Positions 21,833 through 31,223 of a DNA stretch of 64,000 bases are shown in pieces. The position numbers and the translations under genes are program-made. Location of the stretch: the NCBI GenBank assembly GCA_030727405.1, contig JANRBR010000028.1, positions 71,442 through 135,441 on the forward strand, written 5' to 3'. Positions within the stretch are counted from its first letter, which is position 1. Each line of letters begins with the position of its first letter. A model generated the notes under the pieces. That model had not been told where the DNA came from. It was given only the letters and a program-made list of their open reading frames with translations, and ran no database searches. Origin of the DNA: Crocinitomicaceae bacterium (lineage in GTDB: Bacteria; Bacteroidota; Bacteroidia; Flavobacteriales_D; Crocinitomicaceae).

Positions 21833-22576
21833 GTGAAATTGTTAGAGAATATAGGAAAGTATACACTCATGTTGACCACGGTCTTCACGAGGCCGAAAAA
21901 ATGGAAGATTTTTATCTCGCGTTTAGCGAATGAGCTCGATAACATCGGTATTAGCTCCCTTCCAATTGTTGGATTAATGTCTACTTTTATTGGTGGGGTG
22001 ATTGCCTTGCAAACAGCTTCGAATATGTCCAACCCACTTTTGCCAAAATACACCGTTGGTTACATCACGCAATCTAGCACCATTCTCGAATTTTCCCCAA
22101 CGATCATTTCCCTGATACTCGCTGGGAAGGTTGGGTCAAATGTCGCTTCTGAAATTGGGACGATGCGCGTAACCGAACAAATTGATGCCTTGGAAATCAT
22201 GGGAGTTAATTCTTTGAACCACCTCGTTCTTCCAAAAATCATGGCTGCCATCTTGTTTTTTCCCATTTTAATCATCTTTTCAATGGCTTTAAGCATGTTT
22301 GGAGGATGGATGTCTTTAATGATCTCAGATTTAACCACCACTGAAACGTATGTTTTGGGATTGCGCGCTTTTTTTAATCCTTTTCACATCACTTATGCCC
22401 TGACAAAAACAGTTGTTTTTGGATTTTTAATTGTTTCCATTTCCTCCTTTTATGGTTATTATGTTAAAGGTGGTTCCATTAATGTTGGTCGGGCATCCAC
22501 TCAAGCTGTTGTTAGCAGCAGCATTGCCATATTGATCGCTAACTTTATTTTAACGCAATTATTGTTGTTGTCATGA
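21833..22576 (+). CDS. MlaE/YrbE-family ABC transporter permease
   Basis: SLPIVGLMSTFIGGVIALQTA; SLILAGKVGSNVASEIGTMRVTEQIDALEIMGVN. Confidence 0.92.
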   Translation: MKLLENIGKYTLMLTTVFTRPKKWKIFISRLANELDNIGISSLPIVGLMSTFIGGVIALQTASNMSNPLLPKYTVGYITQSSTILEFSPTIISLILAGKVGSNVASEIGTMRVTEQIDALEIMGVNSLNHLVLPKIMAAILFFPILIIFSMALSMFGGWMSLMISDLTTTETYVLGLRAFFNPFHITYALTKTVVFGFLIVSISSFYGYYVKGGSINVGRASTQAVVSSSIAILIANFILTQLLLLS

Positions 22577-23340
22577 TTGAAGTAAAGCAAGTGAATAAGT
22601 CTTTTTATGGACAACAGGTTCTTTTCGACATCAATCATGAATTCGAAAAAGGAAAGGTTAATTTAATCATCGGTCAATCGGGACAAGGAAAATCGGTACT
22701 AGCAAAATGCATGGTTGGACTTTACGAAGTCGACAGTGGTGAAATTCTTTTTGATGGAAGGAATTTTACGAATATGGAGCGACATGAACGCAGTCAAATA
22801 CGCGAGGAAATTGGAATGTTGTTTCAAGGTGTGGCCTTGTTTGACTCACTCACGGTAGAAGAAAACATCATGTTTCCATTGACGATGTTTACAAAGATGA
22901 CCAAGGGAGAAATGCAAAAACGCGTTGATTTTTGCCTTGAGAGGGTAAATTTGTCGGGAAGAAATAAATTGTATCCAGCTGAATGTAGCGGTGGTATGCA
23001 GAAACGGATAGGTATCGCAAGGGCCATTTCGATGAACCCAAAATATTTGTTTTGTGATGAACCAAACTCAGGATTGGACCCAAAAACATCCATTGTAATT
23101 GATGGATTAATCAAAGACATTACGGCTGAATTTAACATGACAACCGTAGTAATCACCCATGATATGAACAGTGTGATCGAAATCGGTCAAAATATTCTAT
23201 TCATTTATCAAGGTAAGAAATGGTGGAGTGGAGATAAGGATTCAATTATTACAACGGATAATCCTGAAATCCTCAGTTTTGTTTATGCTTCTGAATTTAT
23301 GAAGGAAATTCGAACGGCAATGCAGGAAAAAAGAACATAA
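22573..23340 (+). CDS. MlaF-type ABC transporter ATP-binding protein
   Basis: GQSGQGKSVLAK Walker A, ECSGGMQKRIGIARAI signature, FCDEPNSGLDP Walker B; overlaps the permease gene. Confidence 0.93.
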   Translation: MIEVKQVNKSFYGQQVLFDINHEFEKGKVNLIIGQSGQGKSVLAKCMVGLYEVDSGEILFDGRNFTNMERHERSQIREEIGMLFQGVALFDSLTVEENIMFPLTMFTKMTKGEMQKRVDFCLERVNLSGRNKLYPAECSGGMQKRIGIARAISMNPKYLFCDEPNSGLDPKTSIVIDGLIKDITAEFNMTTVVITHDMNSVIEIGQNILFIYQGKKWWSGDKDSIITTDNPEILSFVYASEFMKEIRTAMQEKRT

Positions 23341-23447
23341 TTTTCACCTGAAACTTTCATTTTAAAAAATTAGCTTTATCTTTGCATCCCATTACGATGA
23401 ATTCATCGCTGGGCATGGGTAAAAGAACCCAAAGCTTATATATAATT

Positions 23448-23529
23448 GCGGATGTGGTGAAATTGGTAGACACGCCAGACTTAGGATCTGGTGCCGAGAG
23501 GTGTGCGGGTTCGAGTCCCTCCATCCGCA
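23448..23529 (+). tRNA. tRNA-Leu (anticodon TAG)
   Basis: GCGGATG/CATCCGC acceptor, D-arm GTG/CAC, anticodon arm CCAGA-CTTAGGA-TCTGG, long variable arm, TTCGAGT T-loop; CCA not encoded. Confidence 0.95.
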
Positions 23530-23532
23530 CGA

Positions 23533-23567
23533 AAGGTCTCGTTGGTTTAACGAGGCCTTTTTTTTTA
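23533..23567 (+). terminator. Rho-independent terminator after tRNA-Leu
   Basis: AGGTCTCGTT-ggttt-AACGAGGCCT followed by a T run. Confidence 0.8.
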
Positions 23568-23593
23568 AGTAAATTGACAAAAAAAACAATAAA

Positions 23594-24928
23594 ATGAACA
23601 TTACTCGTCAAGAAGTAGATGCACAGAATGCCATTCTTAAAGTGAACATTCTTCCAGAAGATTATCAAGGAAAAGTGAAAGCTTCATTAGAAAAATATAG
23701 AAAAACGGCTAAAATACCTGGATTCCGTCCCGGACACATTCCAATGACCTTGATTCAAAAACAATTTGGTCGTTCGGTCTTGGCAGAAGAATTGAATAAA
23801 TTGACCAATGATGCCTTGTACAAATACATCTTGGATGAGAAGTTAGACATACTTGGAAACCCAATTCCAAAGTCTGATGAAGGAATGACCGGAAGTTTCG
23901 ATCAACCTGAAAACTTTGAGTTTTCTTTTGAAATCGGTTACAGCCCATCTTTTGAATTACCAATCAATGCGAAATCAAAATTTGATTATGCAACGGTTAA
24001 AATCGATAAAGATTTAATTAATAAACAAGTAGAAGACTTACGTCGTAGATATGGAAAATTAGTTTCTTCTGAAACAGTTGGAGATAAAGACATGGTCATG
24101 GGTAAATTCGAAGAAAAAACGGAAGGCGGCATTAGTCATTCTACCACCATTTCGATGGAGTTTTTGGAGAATAAAGTTGGAATCAAAGCATTAAAAGGAA
24201 AAAAGGTAAACGATACAATTGACCTCGACCCGAAAATGGTTTCCAAAGATGACAAAGATTGCGCGGCACTTTTGGGAATAACAGAAGAACAAGTGGCAAG
24301 CTTAAGTTCAAACTTTCAATTCACCATTGCAGATGTGAAACGCATGGAAATGGCTGATTTAAATGAGGAACTTTACACTAAATTATTCTCAGATGAGGTA
24401 AAAACAGAAGAAGAATTGCATACACGCATTTCTGCGGACCTTACCCGAATGTTTGCTGAAGATACAGATCGTATTTTTACACGTAATGTTTACAATCATT
24501 TGGTAGAAGAAACGAAAATGACCTTTCCTGAGGCATTCTTGAAGAGATGGATACAAGTGTCTTCTGAAAAACCAGTTTCTGAGGAAGAAATCGCAACGGA
24601 ATTTGACGCCTATTTGAAGTCTTTGAAATGGCAGTTGATTCAAACGCGTATTTTCAAGGATAACAACATCCAATTGACAAATCAAGAAGTAATGGAATTC
24701 ACCAAAGGATTATTGGTGGGGAACTATGCACAATACGGTTTGCCAGCACCAGACGATCAAGAATTGACTGAAACGGCTGCTCGTTTACTACAGAACAAAG
24801 AACAAGCAAACGGAATCTACGATCGTTTAGCAGAACAAAAACTGACGGATTTCTTTAAATCTGCGGTTAATTTGGTTAATAAAGAATTGAAATACGATGA
24901 CTTTATTAAATTAGCTTCGGCTCAGTAA
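23594..24928 (+). CDS. tig: Trigger factor
   Basis: KIPGFRPGHIPMTLIQKQFGRSVLAEELNKL; full-length trigger factor-like. Confidence 0.9.
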   Translation: MNITRQEVDAQNAILKVNILPEDYQGKVKASLEKYRKTAKIPGFRPGHIPMTLIQKQFGRSVLAEELNKLTNDALYKYILDEKLDILGNPIPKSDEGMTGSFDQPENFEFSFEIGYSPSFELPINAKSKFDYATVKIDKDLINKQVEDLRRRYGKLVSSETVGDKDMVMGKFEEKTEGGISHSTTISMEFLENKVGIKALKGKKVNDTIDLDPKMVSKDDKDCAALLGITEEQVASLSSNFQFTIADVKRMEMADLNEELYTKLFSDEVKTEEELHTRISADLTRMFAEDTDRIFTRNVYNHLVEETKMTFPEAFLKRWIQVSSEKPVSEEEIATEFDAYLKSLKWQLIQTRIFKDNNIQLTNQEVMEFTKGLLVGNYAQYGLPAPDDQELTETAARLLQNKEQANGIYDRLAEQKLTDFFKSAVNLVNKELKYDDFIKLASAQ

Positions 24929-24952
24929 TAAAGTTGATAGTTAAAATAGATG

Positions 24953-24978
24953 GAAGGGGTTGCTAGTCATCCCCTTTT
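24953..24978. terminator. Candidate terminator between convergent tig and oxyR-like genes
   Basis: AAGGGG-ttgctagtcat-CCCCTT then T run. Confidence 0.5.
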
Positions 24979-25902
24979 TTATTTCCAGTCAAGTACCTGA
25001 AGTTGTTTATCCTGAGTTGATTGACCAAAGGCGAATTGAATGCTTCTTGCTAATGCCTCAATTCCATTCATCTTGCCCGATCGATTTGAGCATAGCGCAA
25101 TGATTTCACGTGCCGGTACTAGTTCAAGTCCGCTGATGGTTTTGATTCCTTTTTGCTGTACTTTTGATAAAGGGAAATTACTTGGAATCAAGGTGTATCC
25201 TTGGTGTCGATCGACCATCTCGATGATCAATGGGAGGTTTCCACCTTCGTAATTCCATTCATTTTCATCTTTTTGTTTTGAAAGTTGACAAAAGTGAATC
25301 ATTTGTGTACGTAGGCAATTCCCCTGATTTAGAAGCCATGGATGCATTTCCTGCAAATCTAGAAGCGAAACACTTTCCCTTTCCACACTTGGAGCGTAGA
25401 TGCAGATCTCTTCTTGAAAAAGAGGAATGCTCCTTAGTCTAGGATCAGCATGCGGTCCGGCAATGATTCCTATATCCAACTCTTTGCGCTCCATTGCTTC
25501 CAAAACATCCACCGTTTTCATTTCGTGAATCGTTAGTTTTAACGCATCGAATGATTTTTGCCATTCACCAAAAAGCCGTGGAATAAGGTAGCTCGCAACT
25601 GTGGGAATAATTCCAATGCGAATTTCCTCTTTCACGTTTCCTTTTAACTGATCAGATAAATGCTTGATTTTCTCGTTTTCACTCAAAATTTCGCGCAAAA
25701 TAGGCAGTAATTTTTCACCAGAAGGAGTCAAGCTGATTGGATTTGATTCACGGTCGAAAACCAAATATCCTAACTGCTCTTCCGCTTTCTTTAATTGCAT
25801 GGAAAGCGTGGGTTGTGTGACGAAACAACGCTCACTCGCACGTTGAAATTGCTGTTCTTCGCTCAGAACGACAATGTATTGCATTTGTTGGATGGATATC
25901 AT
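24979..25902 (-). CDS. LysR-family hydrogen peroxide-type regulator (OxyR-like)
   Basis: MISIQQMQYIVVLSEEQQFQRASERCFVTQPTLSMQLKKAEEQLGYLVFDR HTH; divergent from peroxiredoxin; likely start 25902 rather than 26025. Confidence 0.88.
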   Translation of the reverse strand: MISIQQMQYIVVLSEEQQFQRASERCFVTQPTLSMQLKKAEEQLGYLVFDRESNPISLTPSGEKLLPILREILSENEKIKHLSDQLKGNVKEEIRIGIIPTVASYLIPRLFGEWQKSFDALKLTIHEMKTVDVLEAMERKELDIGIIAGPHADPRLRSIPLFQEEICIYAPSVERESVSLLDLQEMHPWLLNQGNCLRTQMIHFCQLSKQKDENEWNYEGGNLPLIIEMVDRHQGYTLIPSNFPLSKVQQKGIKTISGLELVPAREIIALCSNRSGKMNGIEALARSIQFAFGQSTQDKQLQVLDWK

Positions 25903-26093
25903 ATAAATAAAATCTATGCAAATATAAAAAGTATTGAATATATAAATGAATTTTCTTGTTTTAACTTTGACCCATAGAAAATGCAAAAAGAAAATGTGTT
26001 TTGGTGGCATTTTTAACAACAACATGTAACCACAAACAAACCTTTTAGCTTTAACTTTGTAGTATCATTAGTAACTAAATAAATTAAATTTAT

Positions 26094-26714
26094 ATGTCAA
26101 CATTTGTAGGGAAACAATTTCCAGACGTAACTGTCAAAGCAATCGATGAAATGGGAGATGCATTTCAAATCAATGTATTGAAACAAGCAATTGATAACAA
26201 GAAAAAAGTGGTTTTATTCTGGTATCCAAAGGATTTTACTTTTGTTTGTCCAACAGAGATTCACGCATTTCAAGAAGCGTCTGCTGAATTTGCGAAAAGA
26301 AATACCATCGTTATTGGTGCATCTTGTGACACAGCTGAAGTACACTTTGCTTGGTTGAACACAGCCAAAGACAATGGTGGAATTGAAGGAGTTAAATTTC
26401 CAATCATTGCTGATTCTACGCGCAACTTGGCGATGGAATTAGGTATTTTAGATTACGACATGTTTGATGAAGAATCTGTCGGTGATAACGTACCTTACCG
26501 TGCAACTTATTTATTGGATGAGACTGGAATGGTATTCCATGAATCAATCAACCATTTCCCTGTTGGACGTAACGTTCAAGAGTACATTCGTCTGATTGAT
26601 GCATTTACACACGTGCAACAACACGGTGAAGTTTGTCCAGCGAACTGGGAAGAAGGAAAAGATGCAATGAACGCAACACGCAACGGAGTTGCAGATTATT
26701 TAAGCAAACACTAA
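26094..26714 (+). CDS. 2-Cys peroxiredoxin (AhpC/Prx1 type)
   Basis: FWYPKDFTFVCPTEIHAFQEA; C-terminal GEVCPANWEEGKDAM. Confidence 0.93.
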   Translation: MSTFVGKQFPDVTVKAIDEMGDAFQINVLKQAIDNKKKVVLFWYPKDFTFVCPTEIHAFQEASAEFAKRNTIVIGASCDTAEVHFAWLNTAKDNGGIEGVKFPIIADSTRNLAMELGILDYDMFDEESVGDNVPYRATYLLDETGMVFHESINHFPVGRNVQEYIRLIDAFTHVQQHGEVCPANWEEGKDAMNATRNGVADYLSKH

Positions 26715-26720
26715 GAACCG

Positions 26721-27035
26721 ATGTTTACTGAATTAACAGAAGATCATTTGGATCAACTTTTGGCGAAACATACCAAAGTGATGGTGCAATATGGCGCTTC
26801 ATGGTGTGGGAATTGTAAAATCACCAAACCAAAATTCAAACGCATGGCAGAGGAGAATGAGGGCATTGAGTTTTATTACATAGATGCAGAAAAATTACCT
26901 CAATCCCGTCAATTTGCGAATGTAAGCAACTTGCCGACTTTTGCGGGATTCGTCAACGGATCCTTAGTGAAAGAAGCTCAAGGAAATAAAATAGAAACCA
27001 TTCAAGAAGTACTACATGCGGTTACCAGTCATTAA
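26721..27035 (+). CDS. Thioredoxin-family protein with CGNC active site
   Basis: MVQYGASWCGNCKITKPKFKRMAEE; thioredoxin fold cis-Pro LPTFAGFV. Confidence 0.88.
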   Translation: MFTELTEDHLDQLLAKHTKVMVQYGASWCGNCKITKPKFKRMAEENEGIEFYYIDAEKLPQSRQFANVSNLPTFAGFVNGSLVKEAQGNKIETIQEVLHAVTSH

Positions 27036-27270
27036 ACACATCGTCGAATTCATGGAGCAAAATGATGAAGACTACGTCATTGAAACAATGGAAACACTCG
27101 AGAATTTAATCGATGCTCCGGGTATCAAAGACGAAGAACTGGATGTGATTGGCGAATTGCTCTCGAATTATTCTGGCGCTTTGGAAGTGTACAAGGACAT
27201 TCGAACAGGAACTCCCAAACGGGATGCTTTGAATGCCTTCATGAAACGAGTGACCGGATCAATTAACTGA
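27016..27270 (+). CDS. Small conserved-looking protein (DUF6952-like) in the peroxiredoxin/thioredoxin operon
   Basis: 84-aa ORF overlapping the thioredoxin 3' end by 20 nt; followed by a terminator. Confidence 0.7.
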   Translation: MRLPVIKHIVEFMEQNDEDYVIETMETLENLIDAPGIKDEELDVIGELLSNYSGALEVYKDIRTGTPKRDALNAFMKRVTGSIN

Positions 27271-27287
27271 TTCTTGAATCTAAAGAA

Positions 27288-27320
27288 TAAAAAGCCAACG
27301 AATTTCGTTGGCTTTTTTGT
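27288..27320 (+). terminator. Rho-independent terminator of the peroxiredoxin operon
   Basis: AAAAAGCCAACGAA-TTTCGTTGGCTTTTTT stem and T run. Confidence 0.8.
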
Positions 27321-27347
27321 TTCCTAGCGAAGGAAATTCGTCAATGC

Positions 27348-27378
27348 TTGGCTTTCGCAGATGTTCTTCTTATCTTTG
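27348..27378 (+). promoter_or_regulatory. Candidate Bacteroidota-type promoter for prfA
   Basis: TTG (27348-27350) - 20 nt - TATCTTTG (27371-27378), only 4 nt before the likely ATG at 27383. Confidence 0.6.
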
Positions 27379-27382
27379 CTTT

Positions 27383-28462
27383 ATGTCAGATTTACTATCG
27401 AAATTAGAAGCCATTCATTACCGTTTTGTCGAAGTTGGGACCATGATTACCGATCCTGATATCATCTCCAATATGGAACGTTACGTAAAGCTAAATAAAG
27501 AATACCGTGATTTGGAACCCCTAGACGTGATGTACAAAGAGTACAAAAACGTGTTAGGAAATTTAGCCAGCTCAAAAGCTTTGTTGGACGAAGAAACGGA
27601 TCCGGAAATGCGTGAAATGGCAAAGATGGAAATCGATGAATTGGAAAACCAACGTCCTTTAATGGAAGAGGAAATCAAGATGATGTTGATTCCAAAAGAT
27701 CCAGAGGATGATAAAAATGCCATCATTGAACTTCGTGCAGGAACAGGTGGAGATGAAGCCTGTATTTTTGTGGAAGACATTTTCCGTATGTATACCATGT
27801 TTTTTAAGGAAATGGGATGGCAATATGAGGTAATCAATTCTTCTGAAGGTACGGTGAAAGGTTACAAAGAGATTTCTATAGATGTAGCTGGTGCTGGAAT
27901 TTATGGAATGCTCAAATTTGAATCTGGTGTACACCGTGTACAGCGTGTTCCTGAAACGGAATCTCAAGGACGCGTTCATACATCTGCCATCACTGTTGCG
28001 GTCTTGCCTGAAGCAGAAGAAGTGGATTTTAATTTGGACATGAACGATGTCAGAAAAGACACATTCCGTGCTTCTGGTGCTGGTGGACAGCACATCAACA
28101 AAACAGAATCAGCTATTCGTTTAACACACATTCCTACAGGAGTGGTGGTTGAATGCCAGGATGGACGTTCACAACATAAAAACTTAGAAAAAGCAATTTC
28201 TGTGCTGCGTTCACGATTGTATCAAGCAGAATTGGACCGCGTACATAATGAGCGTGCTGCACAGCGTAAAACGCTCGTTTCAACGGGTGATCGTTCTGCT
28301 AAAATTAGGACGTATAATTATCCGCAAGGACGAATAACGGATCACCGAATTAATAAAACCATGTACAATTTAAGTTCATTTATGAATGGAGATGTTCAAG
28401 AAATGATTGATGCATTGAAGATGGCTGAAAACGCAGAAAAATTAAAAGGACAAGCGCTATGA
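27383..28462 (+). CDS. prfA: Peptide chain release factor 1
   Basis: [52 protein letters not shown]; likely start [15 protein letters not shown], not track start 27308. Confidence 0.94.
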   Translation: MSDLLSKLEAIHYRFVEVGTMITDPDIISNMERYVKLNKEYRDLEPLDVMYKEYKNVLGNLASSKALLDEETDPEMREMAKMEIDELENQRPLMEEEIKMMLIPKDPEDDKNAIIELRAGTGGDEACIFVEDIFRMYTMFFKEMGWQYEVINSSEGTVKGYKEISIDVAGAGIYGMLKFESGVHRVQRVPETESQGRVHTSAITVAVLPEAEEVDFNLDMNDVRKDTFRASGAGGQHINKTESAIRLTHIPTGVVVECQDGRSQHKNLEKAISVLRSRLYQAELDRVHNERAAQRKTLVSTGDRSAKIRTYNYPQGRITDHRINKTMYNLSSFMNGDVQEMIDALKMAENAEKLKGQAL

Positions 28463-29274
28463 CAAAAAAGGAATTACTTGAACAAATAAAACGAAAGGAG
28501 TCCTTTCTTTGTGTTGGCCTTGATCCTGACATGAATAAAATCCCTGCGCATTTATTGGATTACGATGATCCTATTTTCGAGTTCAACAAAGCGATCATTG
28601 ATGCAACACATCCTTTTGCGGTTGCCTATAAGCCAAATACCGCATTTTTTGAATGCCACGGTTCAAAAGGTTGGGATTCACTCGAAAAAACAATTAATTA
28701 CATTCCGAAAGAATGCCTCATTATTGCGGATGCCAAGCGAGGTGATATTGGAAATACTTCCACATACTATGCGAAAACTTTTTTCGAAACGCTTCAAGCT
28801 GATGCTGTAACGGTTGCTCCATACATGGGTTCAGACAGCGTTTTGCCTTTTACTAAATTTGATGGAAAGTGGGTTGTCTTATTAGCACTTACCTCCAACG
28901 AGGGAGCCAAAGACTTTCAATTACAAGCGGGTCAAAATGGACTCTTGTTTGAAAATGTTTTACTTAAAGCAATGGAATGGGCAAGTCCCGAAAAAATGAT
29001 GTTTGTCGTAGGAGCAACAAGAGCTGAAGACATCGCTGAGGTTAGAAAGTTAGCACCTGATTACTTCTTTTTAGTTCCGGGAGTTGGAGCACAGGGGGGA
29101 AGTTTAGAGGAGGTAGTTAAGTATGGCGCAAACCACGAGTGTGGCTTATTAGTCAACTCCTCGCGAGGAATCATTTACGCATCAAATGGTATGGATTTCG
29201 CAGTTGCAGCCAAAAAAGAAGCGCTGAAAATACAAAACCAAATGGCCCTGCATGTTCAGCGCTGGAACTTTTAA
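28459..29274 (+). CDS. pyrF: Orotidine 5'-phosphate decarboxylase
   Basis: [43 protein letters not shown]. Confidence 0.94.
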   Translation: MTKKELLEQIKRKESFLCVGLDPDMNKIPAHLLDYDDPIFEFNKAIIDATHPFAVAYKPNTAFFECHGSKGWDSLEKTINYIPKECLIIADAKRGDIGNTSTYYAKTFFETLQADAVTVAPYMGSDSVLPFTKFDGKWVVLLALTSNEGAKDFQLQAGQNGLLFENVLLKAMEWASPEKMMFVVGATRAEDIAEVRKLAPDYFFLVPGVGAQGGSLEEVVKYGANHECGLLVNSSRGIIYASNGMDFAVAAKKEALKIQNQMALHVQRWNF

Positions 29275-29284
29275 TATTAGCGGA

Positions 29285-29425
29285 TTATTTAGCTGCTAAA
29301 TCTGAATTTTCAGTTTGTTGAATGCTACCATAAGCATCACAACTTGCTGTGCGACCGGCTCCACATGAAGCTAAAACAACTGCTACTACCGCAACACAGA
29401 TCATTAAGGTTAATTTCGTTTTCAT
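29285..29425 (-). CDS. Small putative lipoprotein (46 aa), absent from the ORF track
   Basis: Reverse-strand MKTKLTLMICVAVVAVVLASCGAGRTASCDAYGSIQQTENSDLAAK*; lipobox LASC. Confidence 0.7.
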   Translation of the reverse strand: MKTKLTLMICVAVVAVVLASCGAGRTASCDAYGSIQQTENSDLAAK

Positions 29426-29510
29426 CGTTATTTGTTTTGTTGTTTGTGTCCTTTCTAACGCGGCACATTTTATAAAGTTACAATTTTTTCAAAAAACACG
29501 AGTTATATCC

Positions 29511-31220
29511 GTGAAAGTTTCGTTTTTTAGCACCGTGAAATCATCTCTTTTTTCTTTGTATTTACTGCTGCTTTTGCCCTTTTATCACATCGGACAAAAA
29601 AACTTGGTATTTTACACGAATAATCCGAATGGATTTCCAATTTCGGTGAGTAAAATCCTACAGGATCAAACGACTAATCAAGTTTCAAAATCCATTCAAA
29701 CCGTTCAATTTAAATGCATTGAAAAAGGATTTTATCTTGTGGACATTCGACTTTCTTCCAGTTCGTCTTTATGTGATTCCTTTTTAGTCGATTTAGGCAT
29801 CCAGTACGAGGGGATCAATTTGGAAATCGATGATAGTACAGCCTCACAGCTTAGTCCTCTGATTTCTTCGAAACGAATGTTGCAAAAAGAAACACAAAAC
29901 CTGAGTCCAGCTCGATATGCATCGTTCATGAATCAAGTTCTTACTTATTTTGTCGATCATGGCTTTCCTTTTTGTCGGGTTTATTTAAATCAAGTACTTG
30001 TTGGACAAAAAGATCTTACCGCCAAACTGATCCTCGACAAAGGTCCGTATGTTGTTTGGAAGGAAATTCATTTGAAAAATGACCTTTCCATTTCAATGAA
30101 TTCCATTCAAAGCATTATCGGTATTCAGCTGAATGATGCATTTAACGAATCGACATTTAATTCCATCGAGGATAGAGTCATTCAAACAGGGATATTTTCA
30201 CTGAAGAAGAAGTGTGAAGTCTTGTTTACCGAAAAGGGTGCGGAACTTTTTGTTTACCTGGAGCAATTAAAAGCAAGTTCAGCACAAGGAGTTGTTGGAT
30301 TTCAACCAAATCCAACAACCAATCAAGTCACTTTTACAGGGGACTTACAATTGAAGTTAATCAACGCCGTCAAACACAATGAGTCCTTTTTATTTGCGTG
30401 GAAGAGCATTCAGCCACAAACTCAATCCTTGCAAAGTACGCTGACCATTCCGTATCTTTTTAAATCTTCTTTTGGTGTTTCGGGTGAGTTTCAATTATTC
30501 AAAAGGGATTCGAGCTATTTGGATGTCAAATCAAGCATCGGTATTCAGTATCAATTTCAAAACGGCTGGCAACTTCGAGCGAATTATCATTTTTTAAGCT
30601 CATCCGTACTTTCGGAAATGAATGTCAACCCCATGTTTTCAAAATTGGAGAACCTACAACTGAATGCTTATGGTTTATTCCTCTTTAAACGCAAGCTCGA
30701 TTACATTCCCAATCCAAGGGATGGTTTTTCCGTCTTGATTGAAGGACAAATTGGGGAGAGGAAATCCCTCAATAAAGAAGAATCTGTTTGGAAAACACAT
30801 GCCGTTTTTGATTATTTTCAGCCCATTGCACAACGTATGACTTTGTATGGACAACTGCAATTTGATGCGTATCATGCACCGAATATTTATGAAAATGAAT
30901 TGTTTCGATTTGGTGGTTCCAATTCCTTTCGTGGTTTCGATGAAGAAAGTATTTTTGCCACTACGAAAGCCATTGCTACATTGGAATTTCGTTTCCTTTT
31001 GGATCGTAATTCTTCCGTTTTTGCTTTTTTCAATCAAGCATACTACGAAAATTCCGCCACCACCTATGTGAAGGACCATCCCTATGGATTTGGTATTGGA
31101 ATCTCGACCGGAACTAGTGTAGGAATCTTTCGCTTATCTTATGCCTTGGGCACACAATTGAATAATCCAATTTCATTCAATGCGGGTAAAATCCACCTTG
31201 GATACATTTCTTATTTTTGA
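29511..31220 (+). CDS. Omp85/BamA-TamA-like outer membrane protein
   Basis: POTRA-like N-terminus, C-terminal barrel with FRFGGSNSFRGFDEESIFATTKAIATLEFRF motif; GTG start at 29511 or 29535 before signal peptide SSLFSLYLLLLLPFYHIGQ. Confidence 0.8.
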   Translation: MKVSFFSTVKSSLFSLYLLLLLPFYHIGQKNLVFYTNNPNGFPISVSKILQDQTTNQVSKSIQTVQFKCIEKGFYLVDIRLSSSSSLCDSFLVDLGIQYEGINLEIDDSTASQLSPLISSKRMLQKETQNLSPARYASFMNQVLTYFVDHGFPFCRVYLNQVLVGQKDLTAKLILDKGPYVVWKEIHLKNDLSISMNSIQSIIGIQLNDAFNESTFNSIEDRVIQTGIFSLKKKCEVLFTEKGAELFVYLEQLKASSAQGVVGFQPNPTTNQVTFTGDLQLKLINAVKHNESFLFAWKSIQPQTQSLQSTLTIPYLFKSSFGVSGEFQLFKRDSSYLDVKSSIGIQYQFQNGWQLRANYHFLSSSVLSEMNVNPMFSKLENLQLNAYGLFLFKRKLDYIPNPRDGFSVLIEGQIGERKSLNKEESVWKTHAVFDYFQPIAQRMTLYGQLQFDAYHAPNIYENELFRFGGSNSFRGFDEESIFATTKAIATLEFRFLLDRNSSVFAFFNQAYYENSATTYVKDHPYGFGIGISTGTSVGIFRLSYALGTQLNNPISFNAGKIHLGYISYF

Positions 31221-31223
31221 CAA

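Noticed and set aside
23357-23668. ORFs overlapping the tRNA-Leu on both strands
   Set aside because: Region is a structured tRNA gene plus terminator; the peptides are translations of tRNA sequence.
27659-28093. 144-aa ORF antisense to prfA
   Set aside because: prfA frame is certain; the antisense ORF has no recognisable features.
30675-31079. 134-aa ORF antisense to the Omp85 gene
   Set aside because: Shadow ORF inside a supported coding region.
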